Below, one piece after another: positions 1 through 6,085 of a stretch of DNA of 7,890 bases. Each line of letters begins with the position of its first letter. Position 1 is the first letter of the stretch. The position numbers and the translations under genes are program-made. Origin of the DNA: an uncultured Gammaproteobacteria bacterium (lineage in GTDB: Bacteria; Pseudomonadota; Gammaproteobacteria; Steroidobacterales; JABDMI01); NCBI GenBank assembly GCA_938039225.1, contig CALHVH010000229.1, forward strand, positions 1 through 7,890, written 5' to 3'. The notes beneath the pieces are model-generated. The model was not told where the DNA came from. It ran no database searches and saw only the letters and a list, made by a program, of their open reading frames with translations.

Positions 1-641
1 TGCACTAATTGCACATTAGAATCCGTTTGAGCAGCAAAGTAATTTTGTATATAGGCTTTCGCAAGATCTGACCAAGTAAAATCAGGTTCATCTGAATAAT
101 GTCGTAATAAAGCATCCGAATCTGGCAATGCACCGCCTGAATTATAAGATTCAAGAGCCGACTTAAGAACTTCGGCATACTCTGCAGGTGCTTCGACTAT
201 AGAAGCTTGTATATTGGCTTTAGCATTTTCAATGTCAGATGCTGATAAATCCGCTAACTCAACACGACGTCTATCCGATCCCTCGATGGATTCGGTGAGT
301 TTTTTGTTTTCTGCTTTTAAGGCTTGAAGCGCTTTAGTTTGCTGTATAACAGCTTGTTGCAAATTTGCATAGGCAACTTGGTATTCTTCAATAGTCTGAG
401 GTTGTGATGGCTGTTTTTCTGAATTACTTAATTTAGTAGATGTTGAAACAATAGTGATTGGATTTTTTTCCTCAATCGCATTCTTTGGCTGAGAATCTGT
501 TTCAATTGATTCCAAAGAATGTTTCTCAGTAAGAGAGTCTCTTTCATTTTTTAAATCTGAAGAAATACTTTTGAATCCTAGTTTTGAGCCCGCAAACCCA
601 ATCGCCAAACCCAAAATTAGACCTATAAGTAAGTTTTTCAT
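1..641 (-). CDS. Membrane-anchored coiled-coil protein of unknown function (C-terminus beyond window)
   Basis: I do not recognise a named family. The ATG at 641 has a good Shine-Dalgarno sequence (AAGGA, 649-653 on the complement) 7 bases upstream. The frame stays open to the left edge, giving 213 visible residues with the C-terminus missing. Residues 4-19 form one hydrophobic segment after MKN, best read as a signal anchor that leaves the rest in the periplasm. Residues 20-85 are polar and low in complexity, likely disordered. Residues about 86-120 are rich in Gln, Leu, Lys and Glu and suggest a short coiled coil. Residues 130-213 look like a small helical domain, ending with a Trp (W190) in the sequence FTWSDLAKAYIQNYF. 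That end resembles the region around W133 of the protein encoded at 965-1657, so the two may be diverged paralogues. It is the third gene of a same-strand run. Function is unknown; a periplasmic tether or envelope role is only an inference. Confidence 0.8.
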   Translation of the reverse strand, partial: MKNLLIGLILGLAIGFAGSKLGFKSISSDLKNERDSLTEKHSLESIETDSQPKNAIEEKNPITIVSTSTKLSNSEKQPSQPQTIEEYQVAYANLQQAVIQQTKALQALKAENKKLTESIEGSDRRRVELADLSASDIENAKANIQASIVEAPAEYAEVLKSALESYNSGGALPDSDALLRHYSDEPDFTWSDLAKAYIQNYFAAQTDSNVQLV

Positions 642-719
642 CTATATTTCCTTAAGTTAAATATTGAATAGATGCAAAAGTCTTTAAAACAGTCACAAAA
701 CATAAAGCACAAAAATTTC

Positions 720-938
720 TTATTCTGGCGAATCCTCTTCATCCTTATCAAGCTCTTCTATCAACTTATGTTTCTCTAAATTCAAATCCACGGCATCATT
801 AATATCTTTGACCGCATCTTTATATTTTATATCGTAGTCCAGAACTCTCTCATCAGTAGTGATTTCAGTTTTCTCTGTACTGAAAAAAACAAAATAAACA
901 ACGAATGCGAAAATGATTAAAGCCAATACTTTTTTCAT
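720..938 (-). CDS. Small single-pass membrane protein with acidic tail, unknown function
   Basis: This 72-residue protein opens with MKKVL and a hydrophobic stretch (residues about 4-20, ending YFVFF), followed by a highly charged tail rich in Asp, Glu and Lys and ending in DEEDSPE. The positive N-terminus predicts a cytoplasmic start and a periplasmic tail. A Shine-Dalgarno GGAG (947-950 on the complement) lies 8 bases before the ATG, which supports translation despite the small size. It lies 26 bases after the stop of the upstream 230-residue gene and 78 bases before the next one, so all three are probably cotranscribed. Both neighbours also begin with a short Lys-containing N-terminus and one membrane segment. 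No catalytic motif or Cys is present. It could be a small accessory subunit of whatever the two larger anchored proteins do, but no family is recognised. Confidence 0.7.
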   Translation of the reverse strand: MKKVLALIIFAFVVYFVFFSTEKTEITTDERVLDYDIKYKDAVKDINDAVDLNLEKHKLIEELDKDEEDSPE

Positions 939-964
939 TGCATGTACTCCAAAAAATAAACTTA

Positions 965-1657
965 TTATCGCCGCATAAATATCATACGTTTTTCTCTTGT
1001 TCTATCTTTTTCACCTGGGTTCGACCCACCCATTTTTTCTTTCAGAAAAAATTCTTCTACACTCTTGTCATCTTCAGTTTTCTGCCAAAAATTCACCCAT
1101 TCTTTAGATCCTTCAGAGGTATGAAAATTTTCACCCACATCAAATTCTAATGCCGTTACTAGACATGCTTCCATATCACAAAAGAAATCTACATTTGTGT
1201 GATGGATAAAGGAATTTTGTGACAAATAAAGCGTCAGAAATTGCTCTGCTCTATAAGACCATTCATCTTTTTCAGCTTTATAATCTGTATTAGCAATTTC
1301 ATCCATCTTTTCCCAAATAGCAGTAGTATTACTATTACTATTTCCCACTGGAATGATATCCGCCATGAAACTGACACCTTTTAATCGCTTTTCATGATCT
1401 TCTTTTTGAGACTCTAAGAGACGTTCTAACTCTTCAATTCGATCATTTTTTTCTTGAATTTCAGAATGATATACTGCCGCTTTTTTCGTTGTAATAAAAT
1501 TCGAATCTCTAATTTTTGCTGCGTTTTTTCCAACATCCATTACAGGCTTACTACTGTTCAAAGAGTCTTTTTCGACATTCAGATTGCTTCTAGAAAGCAC
1601 TAGCATTGCTATTGCACCGATCGTTACACCAAGTCCAAAAATTAATACTTTCTTCAT
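965..1657 (-). CDS. Membrane-anchored coiled-coil protein with C-x4-C motif, unknown function
   Basis: A 230-residue protein if started at the ATG at 1657 (MKKVLIFGLG). An in-frame GTG at 1672 would add five residues but lies only 6 bases beyond the U-tract of the preceding terminator. The ATG has a short GGAA (1662-1665 on the complement) upstream, so 1657 is preferred. Residues about 4-22 are a membrane anchor. Residues about 63-93 (SEIQEKNDRIEELERLLESQ) have coiled-coil character. The rest is a compact domain with W133, the pair C160 and C165 in FFCDMEACLV, and W187. The tail (207-230) is basic. The C-x4-C could form a disulfide in the periplasm, which is an inference. The WSxxA...Y stretch after W133 matches that after W190 in the gene at 1-641, suggesting shared ancestry. 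It is first in the three-gene run, after a terminator. Function is unknown. Confidence 0.78.
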   Translation of the reverse strand: MKKVLIFGLGVTIGAIAMLVLSRSNLNVEKDSLNSSKPVMDVGKNAAKIRDSNFITTKKAAVYHSEIQEKNDRIEELERLLESQKEDHEKRLKGVSFMADIIPVGNSNSNTTAIWEKMDEIANTDYKAEKDEWSYRAEQFLTLYLSQNSFIHHTNVDFFCDMEACLVTALEFDVGENFHTSEGSKEWVNFWQKTEDDKSVEEFFLKEKMGGSNPGEKDRTREKRMIFMRR

Positions 1658-1677
1658 GTTATTCCAGTACACTTTTC

Positions 1678-1700
1678 AAAAAGAGCCCTATAACGGGCTC
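1678..1700 (-). terminator. Intrinsic terminator after the M28 peptidase gene
   Basis: Read on the minus strand, GAGCCC (1695-1700) and GGGCTC (1683-1688) form a perfect 6-bp GC-rich stem around a 6-base loop, followed at once by five Ts (1678-1682). This is the classic Rho-independent layout. It starts 8 bases after the peptidase stop codon and so closes the kinase-fusion/peptidase transcription unit. The T-tract ends only 20 bases before the ATG at 1657. Confidence 0.85.
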
Positions 1701-1708
1701 ATAAATAA

Positions 1709-3442
1709 TTACTTTCTACTCTCATCCCTAATAGACCTAAACTCATTACCTTCATACCAATTAGGGAAACTCCTTTCATTGGCTATAGTAGTTCCAATCT
1801 CATAAAGCATTTCCATGTCTTCAATCGCACCTGAGTAATCCCAATTAGGATCAAACTCATCACCCACTTTGTGATAACGGTTAGACACATAATCTTTCGC
1901 AATAGCCTCTCCATAACCCTCTTCTTTACCTATATAGTCGCTGCCACTTTCTGCATATAAAACTGGAACGCCAACTTTGGCAAAGCTGAAATGATCAGAA
2001 CGATAGAAGTAACCTTTTTCTGGGCTTGAACCAGGCTTTAAAACACGCCCTTGTTTATCAGCAGCAACTTTTAAATAATCTTCTAATTCAGAATTACCAT
2101 ACCCCACTACACTAATATCAGAGGTTCGCCCAATCATGTTCAAGCCATCCATATTAAAGCCCGCTGCGGTCTTAGCCAAAGGGTAAATTGGGTTAGTTGC
2201 ATAATGTTTTGAGCCTAAAAGACCTTGCTCTTCAGCAGTCACAAACAAAGCGACAACTGAACGCTCAGGTTTTTTCTCAGCACTAGCAAAGGCTTTAGCG
2301 ATTTCTAAAATCGCGGCTGTTCCACTGGCATTATCCACCGCACCGTTATAAATTCCATCACCACTTGTGGCATGTAATTCTGAATCTTTACCTAGATGAT
2401 CCCAATGAGCCATATACAAAATATATTCGTCAGGATATTTAGAACCTGGAACAATACCAACCACGTTTTGTGAAACTGACTCTTCTAATTTATTACTGAT
2501 TGCAGCCGAAGCCGTTGCATTTAGACTGACTGGCTTAAAGCCCTTGGCTTTAGCTTGGTTTTTTAAGTTTTCATAATCAAACCCAGCAGCAGAAAATATT
2601 TCCTCAGCTTGAGCCTTTTGAATCCATCCTTCGATAGAGGCACGTGACATATTTTTGTCAGCGGCAATTAAATCAAACTGTGGGCCTGTCCAACTTCCTG
2701 AAACCACTTCCCAAGGGTAACCAGCCGCACCTTCTTCATGCACAATGATTGCACCGGCAGCACCTTGTCTAGCTGCTTCTTCGTATTTATAAGTCCAACG
2801 ACCGTAATAAGTCATGGCATTTCCATTAAATAAGTTAGCGTCTTGAGTAGCATAACCAGGATCATTCACTAGAATTACCGCTGTTTTACCTTGCATATCA
2901 ATACCGGCATAATCGTTCCAGTCATATTCTGGAGCAACAACACCGTATCCCACAAAGACCAGCTCACTATCTGTAATACTTTCCTTTTCCGATACTCGCT
3001 TTGTCCACAAGACCGCATCGGGTCCAAACTCTAATGACATTTTTTTATCATTGGCTTTAATCACAAAATCACTTTCAGGAGTCGTAGTAATTGATACCAG
3101 CGGCACTTCTTGAAAATAACTATCTCCAGCACCGGGAGATACCCCTGCTTTTTTAAGCTCATTGGCAAGATAGTTAATAGTCAAGGTTTCGCCTTTTGAA
3201 GCTGGGCCACGCCCCTCATATTCATCAGAAGATAAAATCTTAATCGATGTTTCTAAGACTTCTTTTGAAAATAATGAAGTCTGCACAGCTTCTTGCTTTA
3301 CTTCTTTAAGCATCGGTTTCTCTACCGCTGGCTTTTTCATATCAACTTGTTCTACAGCTTGTTTATCACTACAGCCCGAGATGCTTAACAACAAACTTGC
3401 TGAAACAAGGGTACCTAGTTTTTTTAAATGACTTAATTTCAT
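1709..3442 (-). CDS. M28-family zinc metallopeptidase lipoprotein with PA-like insert
   Basis: A 577-residue secreted peptidase, probably an aminopeptidase. The N-terminus has a lipoprotein signal with lipobox ISGC, so C24 would be lipidated. Ser at +2 predicts outer-membrane sorting by the Lol rule. Residues 25-56 are a charged linker. EYEGRGPASKGE (74-85) is the usual opening motif of M28 peptidases. Residues about 155-330 hold a PA-like insert (VFVGYGVVAPEYDW, then GAAGAIIVHEEG). The dizinc catalytic site is complete: H346 and D348 in AHWDHL, D370 in GAVDNASGT, E404 and E405 in TAEEQGLLGS, D432 in NMDG, and H484 in RSDHF. By family rule E404 is the general base. The length suits the PA-containing M28 group. 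The ATG has TGGAA 5 bases upstream. It lies 26 bases after the kinase-fusion gene and probably shares its transcript. The substrate is unknown; scavenging of periplasmic or external peptides is the usual role. Confidence 0.95.
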   Translation of the reverse strand: MKLSHLKKLGTLVSASLLLSISGCSDKQAVEQVDMKKPAVEKPMLKEVKQEAVQTSLFSKEVLETSIKILSSDEYEGRGPASKGETLTINYLANELKKAGVSPGAGDSYFQEVPLVSITTTPESDFVIKANDKKMSLEFGPDAVLWTKRVSEKESITDSELVFVGYGVVAPEYDWNDYAGIDMQGKTAVILVNDPGYATQDANLFNGNAMTYYGRWTYKYEEAARQGAAGAIIVHEEGAAGYPWEVVSGSWTGPQFDLIAADKNMSRASIEGWIQKAQAEEIFSAAGFDYENLKNQAKAKGFKPVSLNATASAAISNKLEESVSQNVVGIVPGSKYPDEYILYMAHWDHLGKDSELHATSGDGIYNGAVDNASGTAAILEIAKAFASAEKKPERSVVALFVTAEEQGLLGSKHYATNPIYPLAKTAAGFNMDGLNMIGRTSDISVVGYGNSELEDYLKVAADKQGRVLKPGSSPEKGYFYRSDHFSFAKVGVPVLYAESGSDYIGKEEGYGEAIAKDYVSNRYHKVGDEFDPNWDYSGAIEDMEMLYEIGTTIANERSFPNWYEGNEFRSIRDESRK

Positions 3443-3468
3443 AATATTTCCAGTTTTAATTAAGATGA

Positions 3469-5310
3469 TTAAATGACTTCTTGAATACCAGCAACCAAGG
3501 TTCCTGGCCCACCATGCACACCAACCGCCGTACCGGTCTCAGTCATAGAAATACTTTCTAAGTTTTTTACTTTATCTTTCAATAAAGCAATGAGTAACTC
3601 AGCGTCTTCAAGACAATTAGCATGTGAGATTAAAATTCTATAGTTTTTTGTAGCTTCTATTTTCTTTAACAAAAACTTAGCGTATTTGTTAACACGATTA
3701 TGCTTACCAAAAAACACTCCACCGGTTGATAACGCCCCATCAGGAGCAGAAGCTAGAATTGGATTGAGCCTGATTAGATCCGCTAAGACTTTTTTACTCT
3801 TACTAACACGACCCCCTTTTACCGCATAGTTAATGTCTCCTAGATAGGCAAACACAGAAGTCTTTTCAATGCTCTTTTCGATAAGTTCTAAAACATCATT
3901 CGCCGAAGCGCCAGTCTTTGCAAGGCGAGCAGCTTCAATAGCTATCAAACCTTGTCCATTGGTTAAGTTTTTACTATCGATTACATGCACCATGCTGTCG
4001 GTATTTACACGTTCGGCGGCCGTTTGTGCAGACTGTATAGTCCCGGATAGTTTTCCTGTTACGCCTATATAGATGACTGTCGAAAAATGTGAACCCAGAA
4101 ATTCGAACTGACGTCTAAAATCTCCTGGAGGTGGTTGTGAGGTTTTAGGGTGTTGAGGGTTGTTAACGAGTTCAGCATAGAACTCTTCGGCATTTAAACT
4201 CACTTTATCTAGATAAGAGTGGTTTCCAAACTGGATTCGTACAGGAACCATATAAATATTGAGTTCTTCCATCAACTCTTCAGGAATATCTGCTGCAGAA
4301 TCGGTAACAATCACCACTTGCTGTGCATTCTCACCAAGGCCATGGGCTAAGTGTGTTTGTTGTTGCATGTCATCCGCTTTTTGACCGCTTACTTCACCAT
4401 ACTGTTCAGCAATTTTAAATACTTCATCAGGGTCATTAACATGTAAATGTATTTTGGTTTTTCTTACCGACCCGGCCACAACCACGCTGTTGCCTAACTG
4501 ATTTAACTGTTCTCGCAAACTCTTATGATTAATTCGATCATTATCGTTACGAACTTTAATTAAACACTCAGTGCAAAATCTAAATGTCAGGTCACCATGA
4601 TCATGCATATCAATATTCGCATCCGGCGCATCAAAAGCCATATCTAGCGGCGTATTCAAATCTTTAACTGAACCATCGTTTATAAAGTCGGTGATGCCTT
4701 GGATTAACTCAACAAAACCTTGCGCACCGGCGTCTACTACGCCGGATTTTTTGAGTATCTCCAATTTATCAGGCGTAGCCGCTAAACTCTTTTGAGCATC
4801 GTTCAAACCATGCTTCAATAAAGCATTAAAGCAAGAATTCTTGGTTTCTTTTACATAGCTTGCCACCGAAACAGCAAAATCATGCACAACGGTTAAGATT
4901 GTGCCTTCCTGCGGTTCGCTCATGGCGGTTCGAGCATAATTCGCTCCCATGGTTACCGCAGCTGAAAATTGCTCTAAGCTAAGTTTGCCGAATTCGGCCG
5001 CACCATCACTTAAGCCTTGAAAAAATTGGGCGAGAATAGCTCCTGAATTACCTCTTGCCCCATCAATGGCAGCATCGGCTACATTGGTTAAGGTATTACC
5101 CGCATGCCTATCAATTTTCCTAACTAGGTTTTGTCGGATGGCATTCAAAGTAAAGGCCATATTGGTTCCCGTATCGCCATCTGGCACAGGGAACACATTG
5201 ATTTTATTAAGATATTCTTGTTTAGAAATAACACGTCGAATACCAGCTCTTAAAGCACGATTTAGTCGATTGCCATCTATATAACGTATGGTTTCTTTAG
5301 CTGAACTCAA
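3469..5310 (-). CDS. DhaL (FakA-type kinase) fused to DegV (FakB-type fatty-acid-binding) protein
   Basis: A 613-residue cytoplasmic two-part protein. Residues about 10-210 are a DhaL/DAK2 ATP-binding kinase domain, with FPVPDGDTGTNM (40-51; Asp residues expected to bind Mg-nucleotide), GARGNSGAILAQFF (84-97), PQEGTILTVV (133-142) and GVVDAGAQGF (190-199). Residues about 238-320 match the FakA middle domain: FRFCTECLI (243-251) and IHLHVNDP (287-294), where C246, H288 and H290 are possible metal ligands by analogy with FakA. Residues about 332-613 are a full DegV fold: VTDSAADIP, PKTSQPPP (388-395), GVTGKLSGTIQSA (416-428), GGRVSK (499-504) and HGGPGT (599-604). In Firmicutes, FakA phosphorylates fatty acids bound to a separate FakB; here both appear to be on one chain. 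The activity is inferred, and the acyl phosphate would feed PlsX/PlsY lipid synthesis. The start is a TTG with a strong Shine-Dalgarno; the next Met is residue 51, inside the active site. Confidence 0.92.
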   Translation of the reverse strand: MSSAKETIRYIDGNRLNRALRAGIRRVISKQEYLNKINVFPVPDGDTGTNMAFTLNAIRQNLVRKIDRHAGNTLTNVADAAIDGARGNSGAILAQFFQGLSDGAAEFGKLSLEQFSAAVTMGANYARTAMSEPQEGTILTVVHDFAVSVASYVKETKNSCFNALLKHGLNDAQKSLAATPDKLEILKKSGVVDAGAQGFVELIQGITDFINDGSVKDLNTPLDMAFDAPDANIDMHDHGDLTFRFCTECLIKVRNDNDRINHKSLREQLNQLGNSVVVAGSVRKTKIHLHVNDPDEVFKIAEQYGEVSGQKADDMQQQTHLAHGLGENAQQVVIVTDSAADIPEELMEELNIYMVPVRIQFGNHSYLDKVSLNAEEFYAELVNNPQHPKTSQPPPGDFRRQFEFLGSHFSTVIYIGVTGKLSGTIQSAQTAAERVNTDSMVHVIDSKNLTNGQGLIAIEAARLAKTGASANDVLELIEKSIEKTSVFAYLGDINYAVKGGRVSKSKKVLADLIRLNPILASAPDGALSTGGVFFGKHNRVNKYAKFLLKKIEATKNYRILISHANCLEDAELLIALLKDKVKNLESISMTETGTAVGVHGGPGTLVAGIQEVI

Positions 5311-5315
5311 TTCAA

Positions 5316-5322
5316 CTCCTCT
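5316..5322 (-). promoter_or_regulatory. Strong ribosome binding site that fixes the TTG start of the kinase fusion
   Basis: On the minus strand AGAGGAG lies 5 bases before the TTG at 5310. No in-frame ATG occurs until residue 51, which would remove the DhaL metal-binding motif. The site therefore decides the start and shows that a non-ATG codon is used. Confidence 0.75.
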
Positions 5323-5367
5323 CTTTATGAAACAGTGTTCTTATTCTTATCAGTTTTTATGCGTCTG

Positions 5368-5398
5368 ATTATACACAGCGAGTCCGTACTGCGGGCAA
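5368..5398 (-). promoter_or_regulatory. Candidate sigma-70 promoter for the kinase-fusion/peptidase unit
   Basis: On the minus strand a perfect TATAAT (5368-5373) is preceded by TTGCCC (5393-5398, four of six matches to the -35 consensus) with a 19-base spacer, slightly long. Transcription would begin around 5361, leaving a leader of about 50 bases before the TTG at 5310. The perfect -10 box in the right place is the main support; the -35 assignment is weak. Confidence 0.45.
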
Positions 5399-5406
5399 AC
5401 TGCTGG

Positions 5407-5412
5407 TATGAT
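5407..5412 (+). promoter_or_regulatory. Candidate extended -10 promoter for the GNAT gene
   Basis: TGGTATGAT (5404-5412) fits an extended -10 element (TGn followed by TATGAT, five of six matches). There is no convincing -35, which extended -10 promoters can do without. The start of transcription would fall near 5419, about 24 bases before the TTG chosen for the acetyltransferase. It faces away from the minus-strand promoter at 5368-5398. Confidence 0.3.
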
Positions 5413-5442
5413 GGTTCTTTTTCAAGCAAGTGGTTGATTTAC

Positions 5443-5967
5443 TTGAGCATTCCCAACAATATCAAACTGCAAACTGAGCGTCTATTCTTACGTAAATTTA
5501 CTTTGGATGATGCCGCCTTTGTTTATACGCTAATGAATAGTCCAGGGTGGCTACGATTTATTGGTGACCGGGATATCAAATCGCATGCTGATGCTAAACA
5601 ATACATCCAAGATCGTTTTTTCCCAACTTACCAAGAAACAGGTTGTGGCTTTTGGTGTGTTCTGAGTAAAAACTCTAATGAAGCGATTGGCACCGTAAGT
5701 ATGCTTCTGCGTGATGCTTTGGACGAAATCGATTTAGGATTTGCTTTTTTACCTGAAAGCACGGGGTTTGGTTATGCTTTTGAAGCCTCACAAGCCATTT
5801 TAAAAATGGAACAAAAGGACTGCAATTTACGTTCTGTTCTAGCCTTTACGGATTTAGAAAACGCTCGCAGTCAGTCTTTATTAGAGCGTTTAGGTTTTAG
5901 CAAAATAGGCCTAAAAGTAGTGAAAGAAGAATGGGGCGAGAGCCTGCTCTATCGATTGGAATTTTAA
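5443..5967 (+). CDS. GNAT-family N-acetyltransferase, RimJ/RimL-like
   Basis: Predicted to transfer an acetyl group from acetyl-CoA to an amine; the substrate is unknown. From the TTG at 5443 the protein has 174 residues, the usual size for this family. It starts a few residues before the standard opening LQTERLFLRKFTLDDA (9-24). FGYAFEA lies where RimJ/RimL-type proteins carry the acetyl-CoA pyrophosphate loop (usually GxGYAxEA). The C-terminal part has the expected T-x4-N-x2-S-x2-LLERLGF motif. In-frame starts further upstream exist (GTG 5335, ATG 5359, TTG 5434). They would add 3 to 36 residues with no family similarity, and the two longest would overlap the candidate promoter of the divergent gene. 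The ribosome binding site is weak (AAGTGG, 5428-5433), so the start is uncertain. It is divergent from the kinase fusion and 118 bases before speE. Confidence 0.88.
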   Translation: MSIPNNIKLQTERLFLRKFTLDDAAFVYTLMNSPGWLRFIGDRDIKSHADAKQYIQDRFFPTYQETGCGFWCVLSKNSNEAIGTVSMLLRDALDEIDLGFAFLPESTGFGYAFEASQAILKMEQKDCNLRSVLAFTDLENARSQSLLERLGFSKIGLKVVKEEWGESLLYRLEF

Positions 5968-5990
5968 TAACAAATTATTGCAAATATTGA

Positions 5991-6018
5991 TTGCTTTTCC
6001 AGTTTTTCAAAATACAAT
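5991..6018 (+). promoter_or_regulatory. Possible promoter of the speE-decarboxylase operon
   Basis: TTGCTT (5991-5996) and TACAAT (6013-6018, five of six matches) are 16 bases apart in the 118-base gap before speE. The -35 match is poor. The gap otherwise holds only AT-rich sequence and the small palindrome GATAATTTATC at 6023-6033, with no clear terminator after the GNAT gene. Confidence 0.3.
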
Positions 6019-6085
6019 GCTGGATAATTTATCGCTATAGTTCAACCCTTAGACACTGCACATTAGGTGCTGAGAAGAGTTCGCC

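Noticed and set aside
642..719. Possible separate promoter for the left-edge gene
   Set aside because: On the minus strand, TTTAAA and AATATT are 17 bases apart, but both boxes are poor and the region is simply AT-rich. Cotranscription with the upstream genes is as likely.
938..1150. Plus-strand open frame of 70 codons
   Set aside because: It lies opposite the 230-residue minus-strand gene. Its product is a run of Phe, His and Lys with no family likeness, typical of the complement of an AT-rich gene.
1657..1672. GTG at 1672 as start of the 230-residue protein
   Set aside because: It would put the start 6 bases beyond the U-tract of the terminator with no ribosome binding site, and it adds MYWNN before a normal Lys-Lys signal anchor.
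1584..1805. Plus-strand open frame of 73 codons
   Set aside because: It runs across the terminator and antisense to two better supported genes, with no ribosome binding site or recognisable motif.
3869..4072. Plus-strand open frame inside the kinase-fusion gene
   Set aside because: It is fully antisense to the conserved DegV domain and has no supporting features.
5066..5284. Plus-strand open frame opposite the DhaL domain
   Set aside because: It is antisense to the conserved nucleotide-binding motifs, so its openness is explained by the real gene.
5968..5985. Possible hairpin terminator after the GNAT gene
   Set aside because: The only pairing is AATAA with TTATT around CAAA. It has no GC in the stem and no following T-tract, so it is not a credible intrinsic terminator.
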